From Omnitrophica bacterium GWA2_52_8 (lineage in GTDB: Bacteria; Omnitrophota; Omnitrophia; Omnitrophales; Aquincolibacteriaceae), in contig MHFC01000098.1 of the NCBI GenBank assembly GCA_001804025.1, forward strand, positions 2,697 through 16,248: a DNA stretch of 13,552 nt, in the 5' to 3' direction. Below the pieces are notes generated by a model. It had not been told where the DNA came from, ran no database searches, and was given only the letters and a program-made list of their open reading frames with translations. Shown in pieces: positions 7,991 through 13,552 of this stretch. Position 1 is the first letter of the stretch. Each line of letters starts with the position of its first letter. A program made the position numbers and the translations under genes.

Positions 7991-8861
7991 TTCAAGGAAG
8001 GCTTATTATTATTGGGTCCTGTTTTATTACAGCCTCAACCGCTGGGCGGCCCCGCCTCCGGTGTATTACCTCCGTTATGTCCGTTCCAATAACCCTGCCG
8101 GACGCCCGGGACATCCCCCGCGGGGAAACATTGAAATAAAAAAGCGTGCGGACGGGGCCCGCAACTTCTCCGACTATACGGAGGCTTATTTTCTTGAGGG
8201 CACGGTCCGTTTTGAAAATTACGATTATTTTCAGGGCCGCGTCCGGAAGGAAGATATGGGGTCCGCCGCCCTTTATGGTTTCGGCGTCGGATCGTTTAAG
8301 CAGGCGCAGCAAATCTTTCCGGAAACCACGTTCGAAGACCAGGTCCGGACAGTCTTGCAGCATGCGGCAAGAAAGCCGCGCTACATGGCTGACGTGGGCT
8401 GCGGTCTCGGCGCCCTTGCCGCACTCTACCTGGCCTGCGGAGTGAAAGTCGATGCGGTCGATCCATCCCCGGCATCGCAGGCACAAGTCACGAAGACCCT
8501 TGAAACATTTACAAAAAAAACGGTTCCCTCCTACGGCGGCAATATCCGCTTTTTAAACATGACTCTGTTCAAATATCTTTCCGAAGTCCAGAATTCACCG
8601 GATTTTCCGGACACGTGGATTTTTGTCGAAAGCGTCGAACACATTCCCCGCCATGAAACGCTGGCTCTTGCCCGGCTTCTAAAAACGCGCAAAGACTGCC
8701 GTCTCATCATCACCAACGCCGTCGATTTACACCCCATCCATCCCGATAACACCGGATGGAACCATATCACGCGGGTCGACGACGCCTTTTACGCCGAATT
8801 GACGCAAATGGCCACAACGAAAGTCCTTCAAGCCGGTTCTCATCTAGTCCTCGAATTCTAG
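7884..8861 (+). CDS. Class I SAM-dependent methyltransferase
   Basis: This is a 325-residue protein with a Rossmann-type methyltransferase domain at about residues 150-325. Motif I is MADVGCGLGALAALYLACG (residues 168-186, SAM-binding glycine loop from Asp170). It is followed by VDAVDPSP, whose acidic residue should contact the SAM ribose, and by WIFVESVEHIPRHE (245-258), in the place of the post-motif II loop seen in small-molecule and glycan methyltransferases. The N-terminal 150 residues are basic and aromatic-rich and may form an accessory or membrane-associated region. The substrate is unknown. No clear Shine-Dalgarno precedes ATG 7884; ATG 7899 is an alternative. The stop codon TAG at 8859-8861 lies in the left end of an inverted-repeat element, so the original C-terminus may have been changed, although the last strand (GSHLVLEF) looks complete. 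Confidence 0.85.
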   Translation: MFNLFMHALEKIKNYLRHVPPLYRFLCRCYDVLIPVSRKAYYYWVLFYYSLNRWAAPPPVYYLRYVRSNNPAGRPGHPPRGNIEIKKRADGARNFSDYTEAYFLEGTVRFENYDYFQGRVRKEDMGSAALYGFGVGSFKQAQQIFPETTFEDQVRTVLQHAARKPRYMADVGCGLGALAALYLACGVKVDAVDPSPASQAQVTKTLETFTKKTVPSYGGNIRFLNMTLFKYLSEVQNSPDFPDTWIFVESVEHIPRHETLALARLLKTRKDCRLIITNAVDLHPIHPDNTGWNHITRVDDAFYAELTQMATTKVLQAGSHLVLEF

Positions 8862-9025
8862 AGGCCGTTTCATAAGTCTGCGTAAGTTCTTTATCCGTCA
8901 TTGCGAGCGACCAAAGGGAGCGAAGCAATCCCGGTTTTCCTGCGGCGATTGCTTCGTCGGCCTTCCGGCCTCCTCGCAATGACAATGAGCCATAAATTTA
9001 GAATGACTCATGAAACCGCTTCTAG
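8858..9025. repeat. 168-bp imperfect inverted-repeat element (MITE-like) with a REP-like core
   Basis: The outer 21-bp arms, 8858-8878 (starting CTAGAGGCCGTTTCAT) and 9005-9025, match in 18 of 21 positions when one is reverse-complemented, and weaker similarity continues inward. The core carries perfect 11-bp arms GTCATTGCGAG (8897-8907) and CTCGCAATGAC (8973-8983), and inside them CGAAGCAATC (8921-8930) with GATTGCTTCG (8947-8956). The core is of a palindrome type seen dispersed in many bacterial genomes. The whole region would fold as one long hairpin. It fills the gap between the convergent methyltransferase and kinase genes and may also work as a transcription barrier. No protein is encoded. 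Confidence 0.8.
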
Positions 9026-9059
9026 AGCACGCGGATCAAGTCATGAAGTTTTTTCTGAT

Positions 9060-9806
9060 TTATGCGGCAAGGACACGGACGCCGGCAGACGTTCCCTCCG
9101 GCGCCGGAGCGACGCGGAAATTAAGGATAAACGTAGTACCGGAGTTTTTAAAGCTTGAGACCGCAATCGTGCCTTCATTGCGCCTGACCAGGCTCCGGGC
9201 AAGACAAAGTCCGAGGCCGCTGCCTTCCTTGGGATCCTTGGTTGTAAAAAACGGTTCAAATATATTCGTCAGGATTTCCCGCTCCATCCCCGGACCCGTG
9301 TCGGACACCGTGATCACCGCAAGAATATGATCCCCCGGAGCATACTGAAGATTGGCGCGGATTATTAATTTCCTGTTTGTGCCGGATTTTGCGGCAGACA
9401 TGGCCTGTACCGCATTCCTTACCAGCGTATAAAATATTTCGAGCAAGTCATTCCTCCGGCACTGGATCAGAGGGAAGTCGTCCGGAATATACTCGATGAT
9501 TTCAACGGCCTCGAAAGAATACCGTTTTCCTAAAATCAGCAGCATCTCCCGCCAAACTTCCTTCACCGAGGCCTTTCCGATAACCCCGGCCGAATCGTCT
9601 TCCGCTTTCATGGCAAGACTGATGCGCTTCGTAATCGCAAGCGCCCTGTCGGCCTGGCGGTGGATCTTGCGCATTACCTGATGCGCGTGCGTCAGCGGGT
9701 CTTCGCCCGGCCCGAAACGCTTTTCTTCATAGCGGCCGAGGTGCGCCTCAATATGACCCTTGATCGTATATAAGAGACTGACGACATTGTGCTGAAGTTT
9801 GAACAT
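9060..9806 (-). CDS. Soluble sensor-less histidine kinase
   Basis: This 248-residue cytoplasmic kinase has no transmembrane, PAS or GAF region. The ATPase domain is complete: N-box with Asn131 (VRNAVQAM), G1-box VSDTGPGM (167-174), F-box IFEPFFTTKD (182-191) and G2-box GSGLGLCLARSL (195-206). The dimerisation/phosphoacceptor helix is unusually close to the start: KLQHNVVSLLYTIKGHIE places the likely phosphorylated His at residue 6, followed by Asn rather than the usual Glu or Asp. A second helix spans about residues 38-67. A stop codon sits only nine codons upstream, so no longer N-terminus is possible. It lies 37 bp after the 139-aa gene on the same strand. Its signal probably comes from a partner protein, and candidate phosphate acceptors are the receiver proteins at 11937-13524. 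Confidence 0.88.
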   Translation of the reverse strand: MFKLQHNVVSLLYTIKGHIEAHLGRYEEKRFGPGEDPLTHAHQVMRKIHRQADRALAITKRISLAMKAEDDSAGVIGKASVKEVWREMLLILGKRYSFEAVEIIEYIPDDFPLIQCRRNDLLEIFYTLVRNAVQAMSAAKSGTNRKLIIRANLQYAPGDHILAVITVSDTGPGMEREILTNIFEPFFTTKDPKEGSGLGLCLARSLVRRNEGTIAVSSFKNSGTTFILNFRVAPAPEGTSAGVRVLAA

Positions 9807-9843
9807 GTGATGGACCTTTTTAATCCCCTCTCAGGATTCCGGA

Positions 9844-10263
9844 TTAAATATTGATTTTCAATTCCATTCCGAAGAGCTTGTACAAAATTCCGATATATTC
9901 GACAGCCTTGCGCCTTTGCATCGGTTTAATTTCCGGATAACGCAGAAAAAACAAATGCAGCCATTGAAACAGCCGCACGTACCGGCGCTGCGCTTCCCCG
10001 CAAAGCATGTGATGATAAATGTCCTGTATAAATAAAATGGCCTTTAGATTTCCCGTTGAATCCGAAGCGGGCCGCGGGGATTGCAGAAGAAATAAAATAC
10101 CCGTCATCTTGTTATTGAAATAGGCCTTAAACAAGGTCCAGGCCCCCTCATCCCCGAGCGGCGGACAGTTTTCCGCGTTCCAGGACTTCCGGGGAATACG
10201 GGATTTACGCGACAATTCCTCTTTCAGCTTGTCTTCTGCCGGATGTTTGAATGTGGGCATCAT
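9844..10263 (-). CDS. Conserved-looking protein of unknown function, upstream of the kinase
   Basis: This 139-residue protein is not recognised. It starts at the first of two consecutive ATGs, preceded by AGGGGGTGA at about 6-nt spacing, a strong ribosome binding site supporting a real gene. The N-terminus is charged (HPAEDKLKEELSRKSRIPRK). The rest is helix-rich with aromatic patches (WTLFKAYFNNKMTGILFLLQ, then YVRLFQWLHLFFLRYPEIKP). There is no signal peptide and no metal-binding Cys/His cluster. It precedes the kinase by 37 bp and is probably in the same operon, so it could be a sensor or phosphotransfer partner, but nothing in the sequence shows this. It is divergent from the XRE-cupin gene. 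Confidence 0.65.
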   Translation of the reverse strand: MMPTFKHPAEDKLKEELSRKSRIPRKSWNAENCPPLGDEGAWTLFKAYFNNKMTGILFLLQSPRPASDSTGNLKAILFIQDIYHHMLCGEAQRRYVRLFQWLHLFFLRYPEIKPMQRRKAVEYIGILYKLFGMELKINI

Positions 10264-10359
10264 TTTGAATCACCCCCTCTTGTCCTCATGTTTAACCGGC
10301 TCAAAAAGCCTGTGCAAGAGGCGTCCGGAAAGTTCTTATAAGGAGAAATAACCATTTAT

Positions 10360-10388
10360 TTGAAAAACTGATTACCTGGTGTTATCTT
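10360..10388 (+). promoter_or_regulatory. Promoter of the XRE-cupin gene
   Basis: TTGAAA (10360-10365) and TATCTT (10383-10388) are separated by 17 bp, with TGT in front of the -10 as an extended element. Transcription would start near 10395, giving a leader of about 60 nt. The divergent 139-aa/kinase operon starts at 10263, so this 191-bp gap holds the control region for both; I see no equally good promoter on the minus strand. Confidence 0.5.
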
Positions 10389-10454
10389 CCTAAATAGGCA
10401 AACGCACCCGTTTTTCGCATTAAAAAAACAAAGGGAGCGGCGGGAATTCATTCC

Positions 10455-11096
10455 ATGTATGACGACATTAGCAAAGACTTAGGGGCTCAAGGGCCGGCAA
10501 AACCGGCAAGGCGTGCACCCCACTGGGGCGGGGCCATCCGGTCGTTTCTCGCGGAAAAATCCGATACGCCGGGGCAGCCGATTCCCGTCAGCCGGCTCGC
10601 CCAAAAAGCAAAATTGAACGAGAAAAACCTTCATAATATTATTGCGGGGCGCGTCCGGGACCCGTCCTCGGACAAACTCGTCAGGATCGCCGAGGCCCTT
10701 GGCGTGTCATTCTCACAGCTGGCCGCGCGGGCCATGGCGGAAGAGGCGGGCAATTTTCACGTCTGCGGGTACGGCGACCGCGGGTTCGTCGAATACCCCC
10801 AGCACGGGATGAGCATCCAGACCTTCACGCCGCGGGCACGCGGGCATCGCGATTTTTTCTGGGGACGCATGACGATCAAGGCTTTTCACGAATTACGAAA
10901 ATGGCAGTTCCGGGAAAATTCAACGGTAGGACTATTTCTGGAAACAGGGACCCTGGAAATTGTTTACGGGAACAAAAAACATACCCTGCACGCCAATGAA
11001 GCGGTTTATTTTGATGCCGGCGTCCCGCACAAAATTAAAAACATCGATTCCATCGAAGCCAAACTCTTTATTGTCACTTCACCGTCGCTGTTTTAA
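10455..11096 (+). CDS. XRE-family transcriptional regulator with cupin domain
   Basis: This 213-residue regulator has a helix-turn-helix at about residues 44-92 (VSRLAQKAKLNEKNLHNIIA, then KLVRIAEALGVSFSQLAARA) and a C-terminal cupin barrel at about 137-208 (GTLEIVYGNKKHTLHANEAV, then FDAGVPHKIKN). In this family the cupin senses a small molecule and adjusts DNA binding. The first cupin motif lacks the HxH metal ligands and only His192 of the second motif remains, so metal-dependent catalysis is unlikely. An N-terminal extension of about 40 residues is basic and disordered-looking. The stretch GCGGGAA precedes ATG 10455. It is divergent from the 139-aa/kinase operon and may control that operon or itself; the ligand is unknown. 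Confidence 0.88.
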   Translation: MYDDISKDLGAQGPAKPARRAPHWGGAIRSFLAEKSDTPGQPIPVSRLAQKAKLNEKNLHNIIAGRVRDPSSDKLVRIAEALGVSFSQLAARAMAEEAGNFHVCGYGDRGFVEYPQHGMSIQTFTPRARGHRDFFWGRMTIKAFHELRKWQFRENSTVGLFLETGTLEIVYGNKKHTLHANEAVYFDAGVPHKIKNIDSIEAKLFIVTSPSLF

Positions 11097-11140
11097 ACGT
11101 GCATCGGTAAAGATTAAAGAATACACCGAAAAGCAAAGGG

Positions 11141-11159
11141 CCCTGATAATAAGGCAGGG
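11141..11159. terminator. Weak hairpin between convergent genes
   Basis: CCCTG (11141-11145) and CAGGG (11155-11159) form a short stem with a 9-nt loop between the XRE-cupin stop and the HEPN stop. The sequence after it is only moderately T-rich on either strand, so terminator activity is doubtful. Confidence 0.25.
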
Positions 11160-11164
11160 GGATT

Positions 11165-11542
11165 TTACTTTGAAAGATAGTGCTTCGCTGCTCGCAAAAA
11201 ATCATCAGCCCGAACAATCATTTCTTCGGCATTTTTTTTAGTCATATTCGCATCAAAGGTATAATCACTCAAAAGCCGTTTGTTGAAAGCCTCAATCATC
11301 CATTGATGATATTTTTGATCAAATTCTCCGGTTTTAATGAAATTTTTCCCAAAGGCCCCATGGACGCCGCTGTGTTTTCTGAAAACCAGATCTTTTTCAT
11401 GAAGCAAGGCTTCAGCGATATAAAACATAGCATAATAAGCGCGCCCCGCAATAAATTCCATATCCGCAAGCTGGAGCAAAGCATGCGCCGTCCGGAGCGC
11501 TTGCTCAGCCTTGTTTAGTAATTTGCGGGTATCTTCTTTCAT
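11165..11542 (-). CDS. HEPN domain protein, partner of the MNT nucleotidyltransferase
   Basis: This 125-residue HEPN protein starts at ATG 11542, which overlaps the TGA of the upstream nucleotidyltransferase by 4 nt (ATGA), the usual sign of translational coupling. A longer reading to 11608 is open but would overlap the partner by 70 nt. The four-helix HEPN signature is clear: GRAYYAMFYIAEALLHEKDL (33-52), FRKHSGVHGAFGKNFIKTGE (54-73), then a helical tail (AEEMIVRADDFLRAAKHY). Arg55 and His61 fit an R-x5-H spacing as in HEPN ribonucleases, although many members of this branch lack proven activity. With the MNT protein it forms a likely type II or VII toxin-antitoxin module, HEPN being the toxin in characterised pairs. 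Confidence 0.88.
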   Translation of the reverse strand: MKEDTRKLLNKAEQALRTAHALLQLADMEFIAGRAYYAMFYIAEALLHEKDLVFRKHSGVHGAFGKNFIKTGEFDQKYHQWMIEAFNKRLLSDYTFDANMTKKNAEEMIVRADDFLRAAKHYLSK

Positions 11543-11862
11543 GCGGCAACAACATCCCGGCGGACACTTCGAAGAAAAGGATTTTGACCATGCTGCCAGT
11601 CTTTCCAAGTCACAAAAACAGTACTGATCAAAAGGTCATATTGCAAAGACAAATCCGAAACTAGTTTCCCGGTACAGTCAATTTCGGCATTATAGTCGTC
11701 AATGTCGTTGAGAAGAATTAAAACATCCAAATCCGACTCCGGTTCTTGCGTACCCCGAGCATAGGAGCCAAAAATATAAAATCCCTTCAGCCGGGTTCCG
11801 TAAAGTTCGGACAATCCCTTTTTCAGCTTGTCGAGCAAGTCTTTAAGTTGTTCTTTGTTCAT
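11539..11862 (-). CDS. MNT-type minimal nucleotidyltransferase (antitoxin)
   Basis: This 107-residue protein has a complete minimal nucleotidyltransferase core. The helical motif is FGSYARGTQEPESDLDVLIL (residues 31-50) with Gly32-Ser33 and the metal-binding Asp44 and Asp46; Asp76 in QYDLLIS supplies the third carboxylate. In characterised MNT-HEPN pairs the MNT protein neutralises the HEPN toxin, in some cases by adding AMP to it. With all three acidic residues intact this one should be active. AAAGG precedes ATG 11862 at about 6 nt. It is the first gene of the pair and probably has its own promoter. Confidence 0.92.
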   Translation of the reverse strand: MNKEQLKDLLDKLKKGLSELYGTRLKGFYIFGSYARGTQEPESDLDVLILLNDIDDYNAEIDCTGKLVSDLSLQYDLLISTVFVTWKDWQHGQNPFLRSVRRDVVAA

Positions 11863-11886
11863 AATTTACCTTTCGGTGACGCCAAA

Positions 11887-11892
11887 ATTATA
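11887..11892 (-). promoter_or_regulatory. -10 box of the MNT-HEPN operon
   Basis: A perfect TATAAT lies on the minus strand 24 nt ahead of the MNT start codon, in the 74-bp gap after the tandem receiver gene. No good -35 is seen at 17 bp. The leader would be short, near 18 nt, and still contains the ribosome binding site. Confidence 0.4.
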
Positions 11893-11936
11893 CCTAAGTT
11901 TCCGCCCATTTTGCTATCTTTTATATCCGTGGTTTG

Positions 11937-12767
11937 CTAGCGCGGTTTAACCCGCCTCAACAACCCATGGCGTACGCAGATCTTCTTCAGCACTTCGGCA
12001 AGGGACTCCAAATCCGTAGGTTTCGAGAGAAATTTATGCCCGATTTTCCGGGCCCGTTCAAGCTCAGCCGGTTCGCTGACACTCGTATAAACGACAAAAT
12101 CCTTCGGCGACTTGCCCTCCCCGGCTTTGAACCTCCGCACCAGCTCATCGCCCCACATGTGCGGCATTTTAATATCGATGATCCCGATATCCGGCTCGAA
12201 TTTCAATGACAGGCGCAGCGCCTCTTCCGGATCACTCACCCATTTCACATCATAATGGGCGTCACGGAAATCTTCCGTAAGCGCCTGGGTCAGAAGCTCG
12301 CACACCTCGGTCTCATCATCGACGATCAGGACTTTTGCCGACGGCTCCATGCCGGGCTCGACCACGGCTTCCTTGCGGTCCTCGTTGCGGCGCTCGATCA
12401 CACCTTCGATACGCTGATATAAATCCTCGAGGCCGTAGGGTTTCTTGATGAAGGCTTCGATACCGAGGGCCTCGCATTGCGCCTGCTTGTCATGCAGCGC
12501 CGTGAGGATGATGACCGGGAGCTCCGGTTGAAACTTGCGCACCGATTTCAGCACCTCGATACCGCCCATACCCGGCATTTTGAGATCAAGAAGCACGATG
12601 TCGATTTTTGCACCGCATTCCTGGACAACTTTAAGCCCCTCAAGGCCGCTCCCCGCCGTAAGCGTCTCATACCCCATCGGCTGACACACCTTGGAGATAA
12701 ACCAAAGCACGTTCGGCTCATCATCGACAATCAGGATCGTTCCTCTTTTGTGCGGGATTTCCGGCAT
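11937..12767 (-). CDS. Tandem receiver-domain response regulator (REC-REC)
   Basis: This 276-residue cytoplasmic protein is made of two receiver domains and no output domain. REC1 (about 9-124) has the acidic pair Asp15-Asp16, phospho-acceptor Asp61 in LLDLKMPGMGG, Thr89 and Lys109 in IKKP. REC2 (about 144-262) has Asp150-Asp151, Asp198 in IIDIKMPHMWGDE, Thr228 and Lys249 in LSKP. Both phosphorylation sites appear intact. A charged linker (ERRNEDRKEAVVEPGMEPS) joins them. GGAGG at about 5 nt precedes ATG 12767. Without DNA-binding or enzymatic output, it probably works in a phosphorelay or by protein-protein contact. The kinase that phosphorylates it could be the sensor-less kinase at 9060-9806 or one outside the window. 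Confidence 0.93.
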   Translation of the reverse strand: MPEIPHKRGTILIVDDEPNVLWFISKVCQPMGYETLTAGSGLEGLKVVQECGAKIDIVLLDLKMPGMGGIEVLKSVRKFQPELPVIILTALHDKQAQCEALGIEAFIKKPYGLEDLYQRIEGVIERRNEDRKEAVVEPGMEPSAKVLIVDDETEVCELLTQALTEDFRDAHYDVKWVSDPEEALRLSLKFEPDIGIIDIKMPHMWGDELVRRFKAGEGKSPKDFVVYTSVSEPAELERARKIGHKFLSKPTDLESLAEVLKKICVRHGLLRRVKPR

Positions 12768-12845
12768 GTTATCCTCCGTGATTCATAACTGCATTTTTTT
12801 GAAAAAGCTAATTTTTGATATGCTTCTGGATTCCCGCTTACTGCA

Positions 12846-12915
12846 TGCGGGAATGACGAGGGCTTCATTGGCCCTCGCACTCTCCCGTGCTGGTTTAATG
12901 AAAAACCAGCCGGGA
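12846..12915 (+). repeat. 70-bp direct repeat, copy 1
   Basis: It matches copy 2, 188 bp downstream, with only two differences (T/C in the GTGCTGGTTT segment). Each unit contains CGAGGGC/GCCCTCG with a 7-nt loop and CTGGTTT/AAACCAG, bracketed by TCCCG/CGGGA. Confidence 0.85.
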
Positions 12916-13033
12916 CAATAACGGCAATGGCTCACGTTGTTTTTTGTCATCCCCGAAATTTTTTGTCGGGGATCCGCGAAATTGTGACTGCCCGCCTCAG
13001 CCTGAGGCTGATCCGCCTTTGGCGGAAAATACG

Positions 13034-13103
13034 TGCGGGAATGACGAGGGCTTCATTGGCCCTCGCACTCTCCCGTGCCGGCTTAATGAAAAACCAGCCG
13101 GGA
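13034..13103 (+). repeat. 70-bp direct repeat, copy 2
   Basis: This is the second copy of the unit at 12846-12915. The two changes relative to copy 1 turn CTGGTTT into CCGGCTT and so weaken the inner stem in this copy. The 118 bp between the copies is filled by other palindromes. Confidence 0.85.
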
Positions 13104-13137
13104 ATGACAATGCAAAAAAAAGATACCGTCTGCGCTT

Positions 13138-13524
13138 TTACCTTTTCGCCAGCGACAAAATCTTGTTAATGACCGCTTCCAGATCGATGGGTTTGACATA
13201 ATAGGCGGCAACGCCAAGCGTCTCGACCTGCTGACGAATGTGATCGTTATCAAGCCCGGTCATGACCATGAAGCGCGTTTCCGGAAGTATTTTTTTTAAC
13301 CGCTTCAAGACTTCCAGACCGTTCATACCCGGCATGCGCAGATCGAGCAATATCACCCCGGGTTTCTCATCTGCGGCTTTTTTCAGGGCCTCTTCAGCTT
13401 CCGTTGAGACCACCACTTCAGTCCCCGGATAAAGCGAGAGGGTCTGCTCAAATGCCCGGACAATGTCCTGCTCATCATCGATGATCATTACCTTGGCGGG
13501 TATTTGGGATCTGCTATCTGCCAT
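13138..13524 (-). CDS. Stand-alone receiver-domain response regulator
   Basis: This 128-residue protein is a single receiver domain of typical length (CheY/Spo0F-like size). It has the acidic pair Asp16-Asp17 (VMIIDDEQD), phospho-acceptor Asp61 in ILLDLRMPGMNGLEVLKRLK, Thr89 in VMTG and Lys111 in YVKPID, so it should accept phosphate. No output domain follows. ATG 13524 has only a weak ribosome binding site (GGAA about 12 nt upstream), which may mean coupling to a gene beyond the right edge. It precedes the tandem receiver gene on the same strand, but a 370-bp repeat-filled gap lies between them. Confidence 0.92.
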   Translation of the reverse strand: MADSRSQIPAKVMIIDDEQDIVRAFEQTLSLYPGTEVVVSTEAEEALKKAADEKPGVILLDLRMPGMNGLEVLKRLKKILPETRFMVMTGLDNDHIRQQVETLGVAAYYVKPIDLEAVINKILSLAKR

Positions 13525-13552
13525 CTGTCGTCAATTCCGCTTTCGGAAACAC

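Larger units (their letters stand above)
12826..13104. repeat. Palindrome cluster (REP/BIME-like) between two receiver genes
   Basis: This gene-free stretch is packed with perfect short hairpins: ATTCCCGC/GCGGGAAT (12830-12837, 12847-12854), ATCCCCGA/TCGGGGAT (12949-12956, 12966-12973), TCAGCC-TGA-GGCTGA and TCCGCC-TTT-GGCGGA (about 12997-13025). It also contains two copies of a 70-bp unit. The CTGGATTCCCGC...GCGGGAATGAC pattern resembles widespread dispersed palindromes. The spurious short reading frames over it are translations of repeats. It separates the two receiver genes and may terminate transcription or stabilise mRNA. Confidence 0.75.

Noticed and set aside
7992..8486. A 164-residue minus-strand frame
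   Set aside because: It is a shadow of the methyltransferase, which has a clear SAM-binding motif on the plus strand.
11543..11608. N-terminal extension of the HEPN protein
   Set aside because: It would overlap the MNT gene by 70 nt and adds a Cys-rich, non-family sequence; the ATGA overlap start fits the family.
12846..13103. Possible CRISPR array
   Set aside because: There are only two repeats of 70 bp, separated by 118 bp of other palindromes, and no cas gene is nearby.
12691..13201. Three plus-strand reading frames of 76-85 residues sharing a repeated peptide
   Set aside because: They are translations of the palindromic repeats; the shared peptide comes from the 70-bp direct repeat.

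Overview
The window looks like chromosome of an uncultivated, probably Gram-negative bacterium of moderate GC content. A lipoprotein-type signal, a GT-C membrane glycosyltransferase and interspersed palindromic repeats fit groups such as Omnitrophota or deltaproteobacterial lineages. No rRNA or other decisive marker is present, so this placement is weak.

Layout. (1) 1-3588, minus strand: a CBS-pair protein followed by gltB, the glutamate synthase large subunit, which runs off the left edge. They are driven by a good sigma70-type promoter near 3713-3742, with a near-palindrome over the likely start site. (2) 3817-5186, plus strand: a promoter, then an in-frame stretch resembling the C-terminal half of a carbohydrate-binding beta-sandwich, running without a stop into a putative lipoprotein. 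(3) 5256-6761, minus strand: a GT-C glycosyltransferase ending at a hairpin/T-run terminator. (4) 6762-7275, no gene: a closed multi-stem structure (6858-6973) and a nested inverted-repeat element (7098-7191). (5) 7276-8861, plus strand: a membrane-anchored small protein and a class I methyltransferase whose stop codon lies inside a 168-bp inverted-repeat element (8858-9025). (6) 9060-10263, minus strand: an unknown 139-aa protein and a soluble histidine kinase, divergent from an XRE-cupin regulator (10455-11096). (7) 11165-11862, minus strand: an MNT-HEPN toxin-antitoxin pair with a 4-nt overlap. (8) 11937-13524, minus strand: a tandem receiver protein and a single receiver protein, separated by a dense cluster of palindromes with a 70-bp direct repeat.

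How the genes may work together. The clearest functional theme is signal transduction. Between 9 and 13.5 kb there is a kinase with no sensor domain and three receiver domains with no output domain, which could form a cytoplasmic phosphorelay; this is inference. The CBS-gltB pair suggests control of nitrogen assimilation by an adenine-nucleotide sensor. The most unusual observations are the carbohydrate-binding remnant in front of the lipoprotein, the riboswitch-like fold at 6858-6973, the repeat that supplies the methyltransferase stop codon, and the atypical H-box of the kinase.
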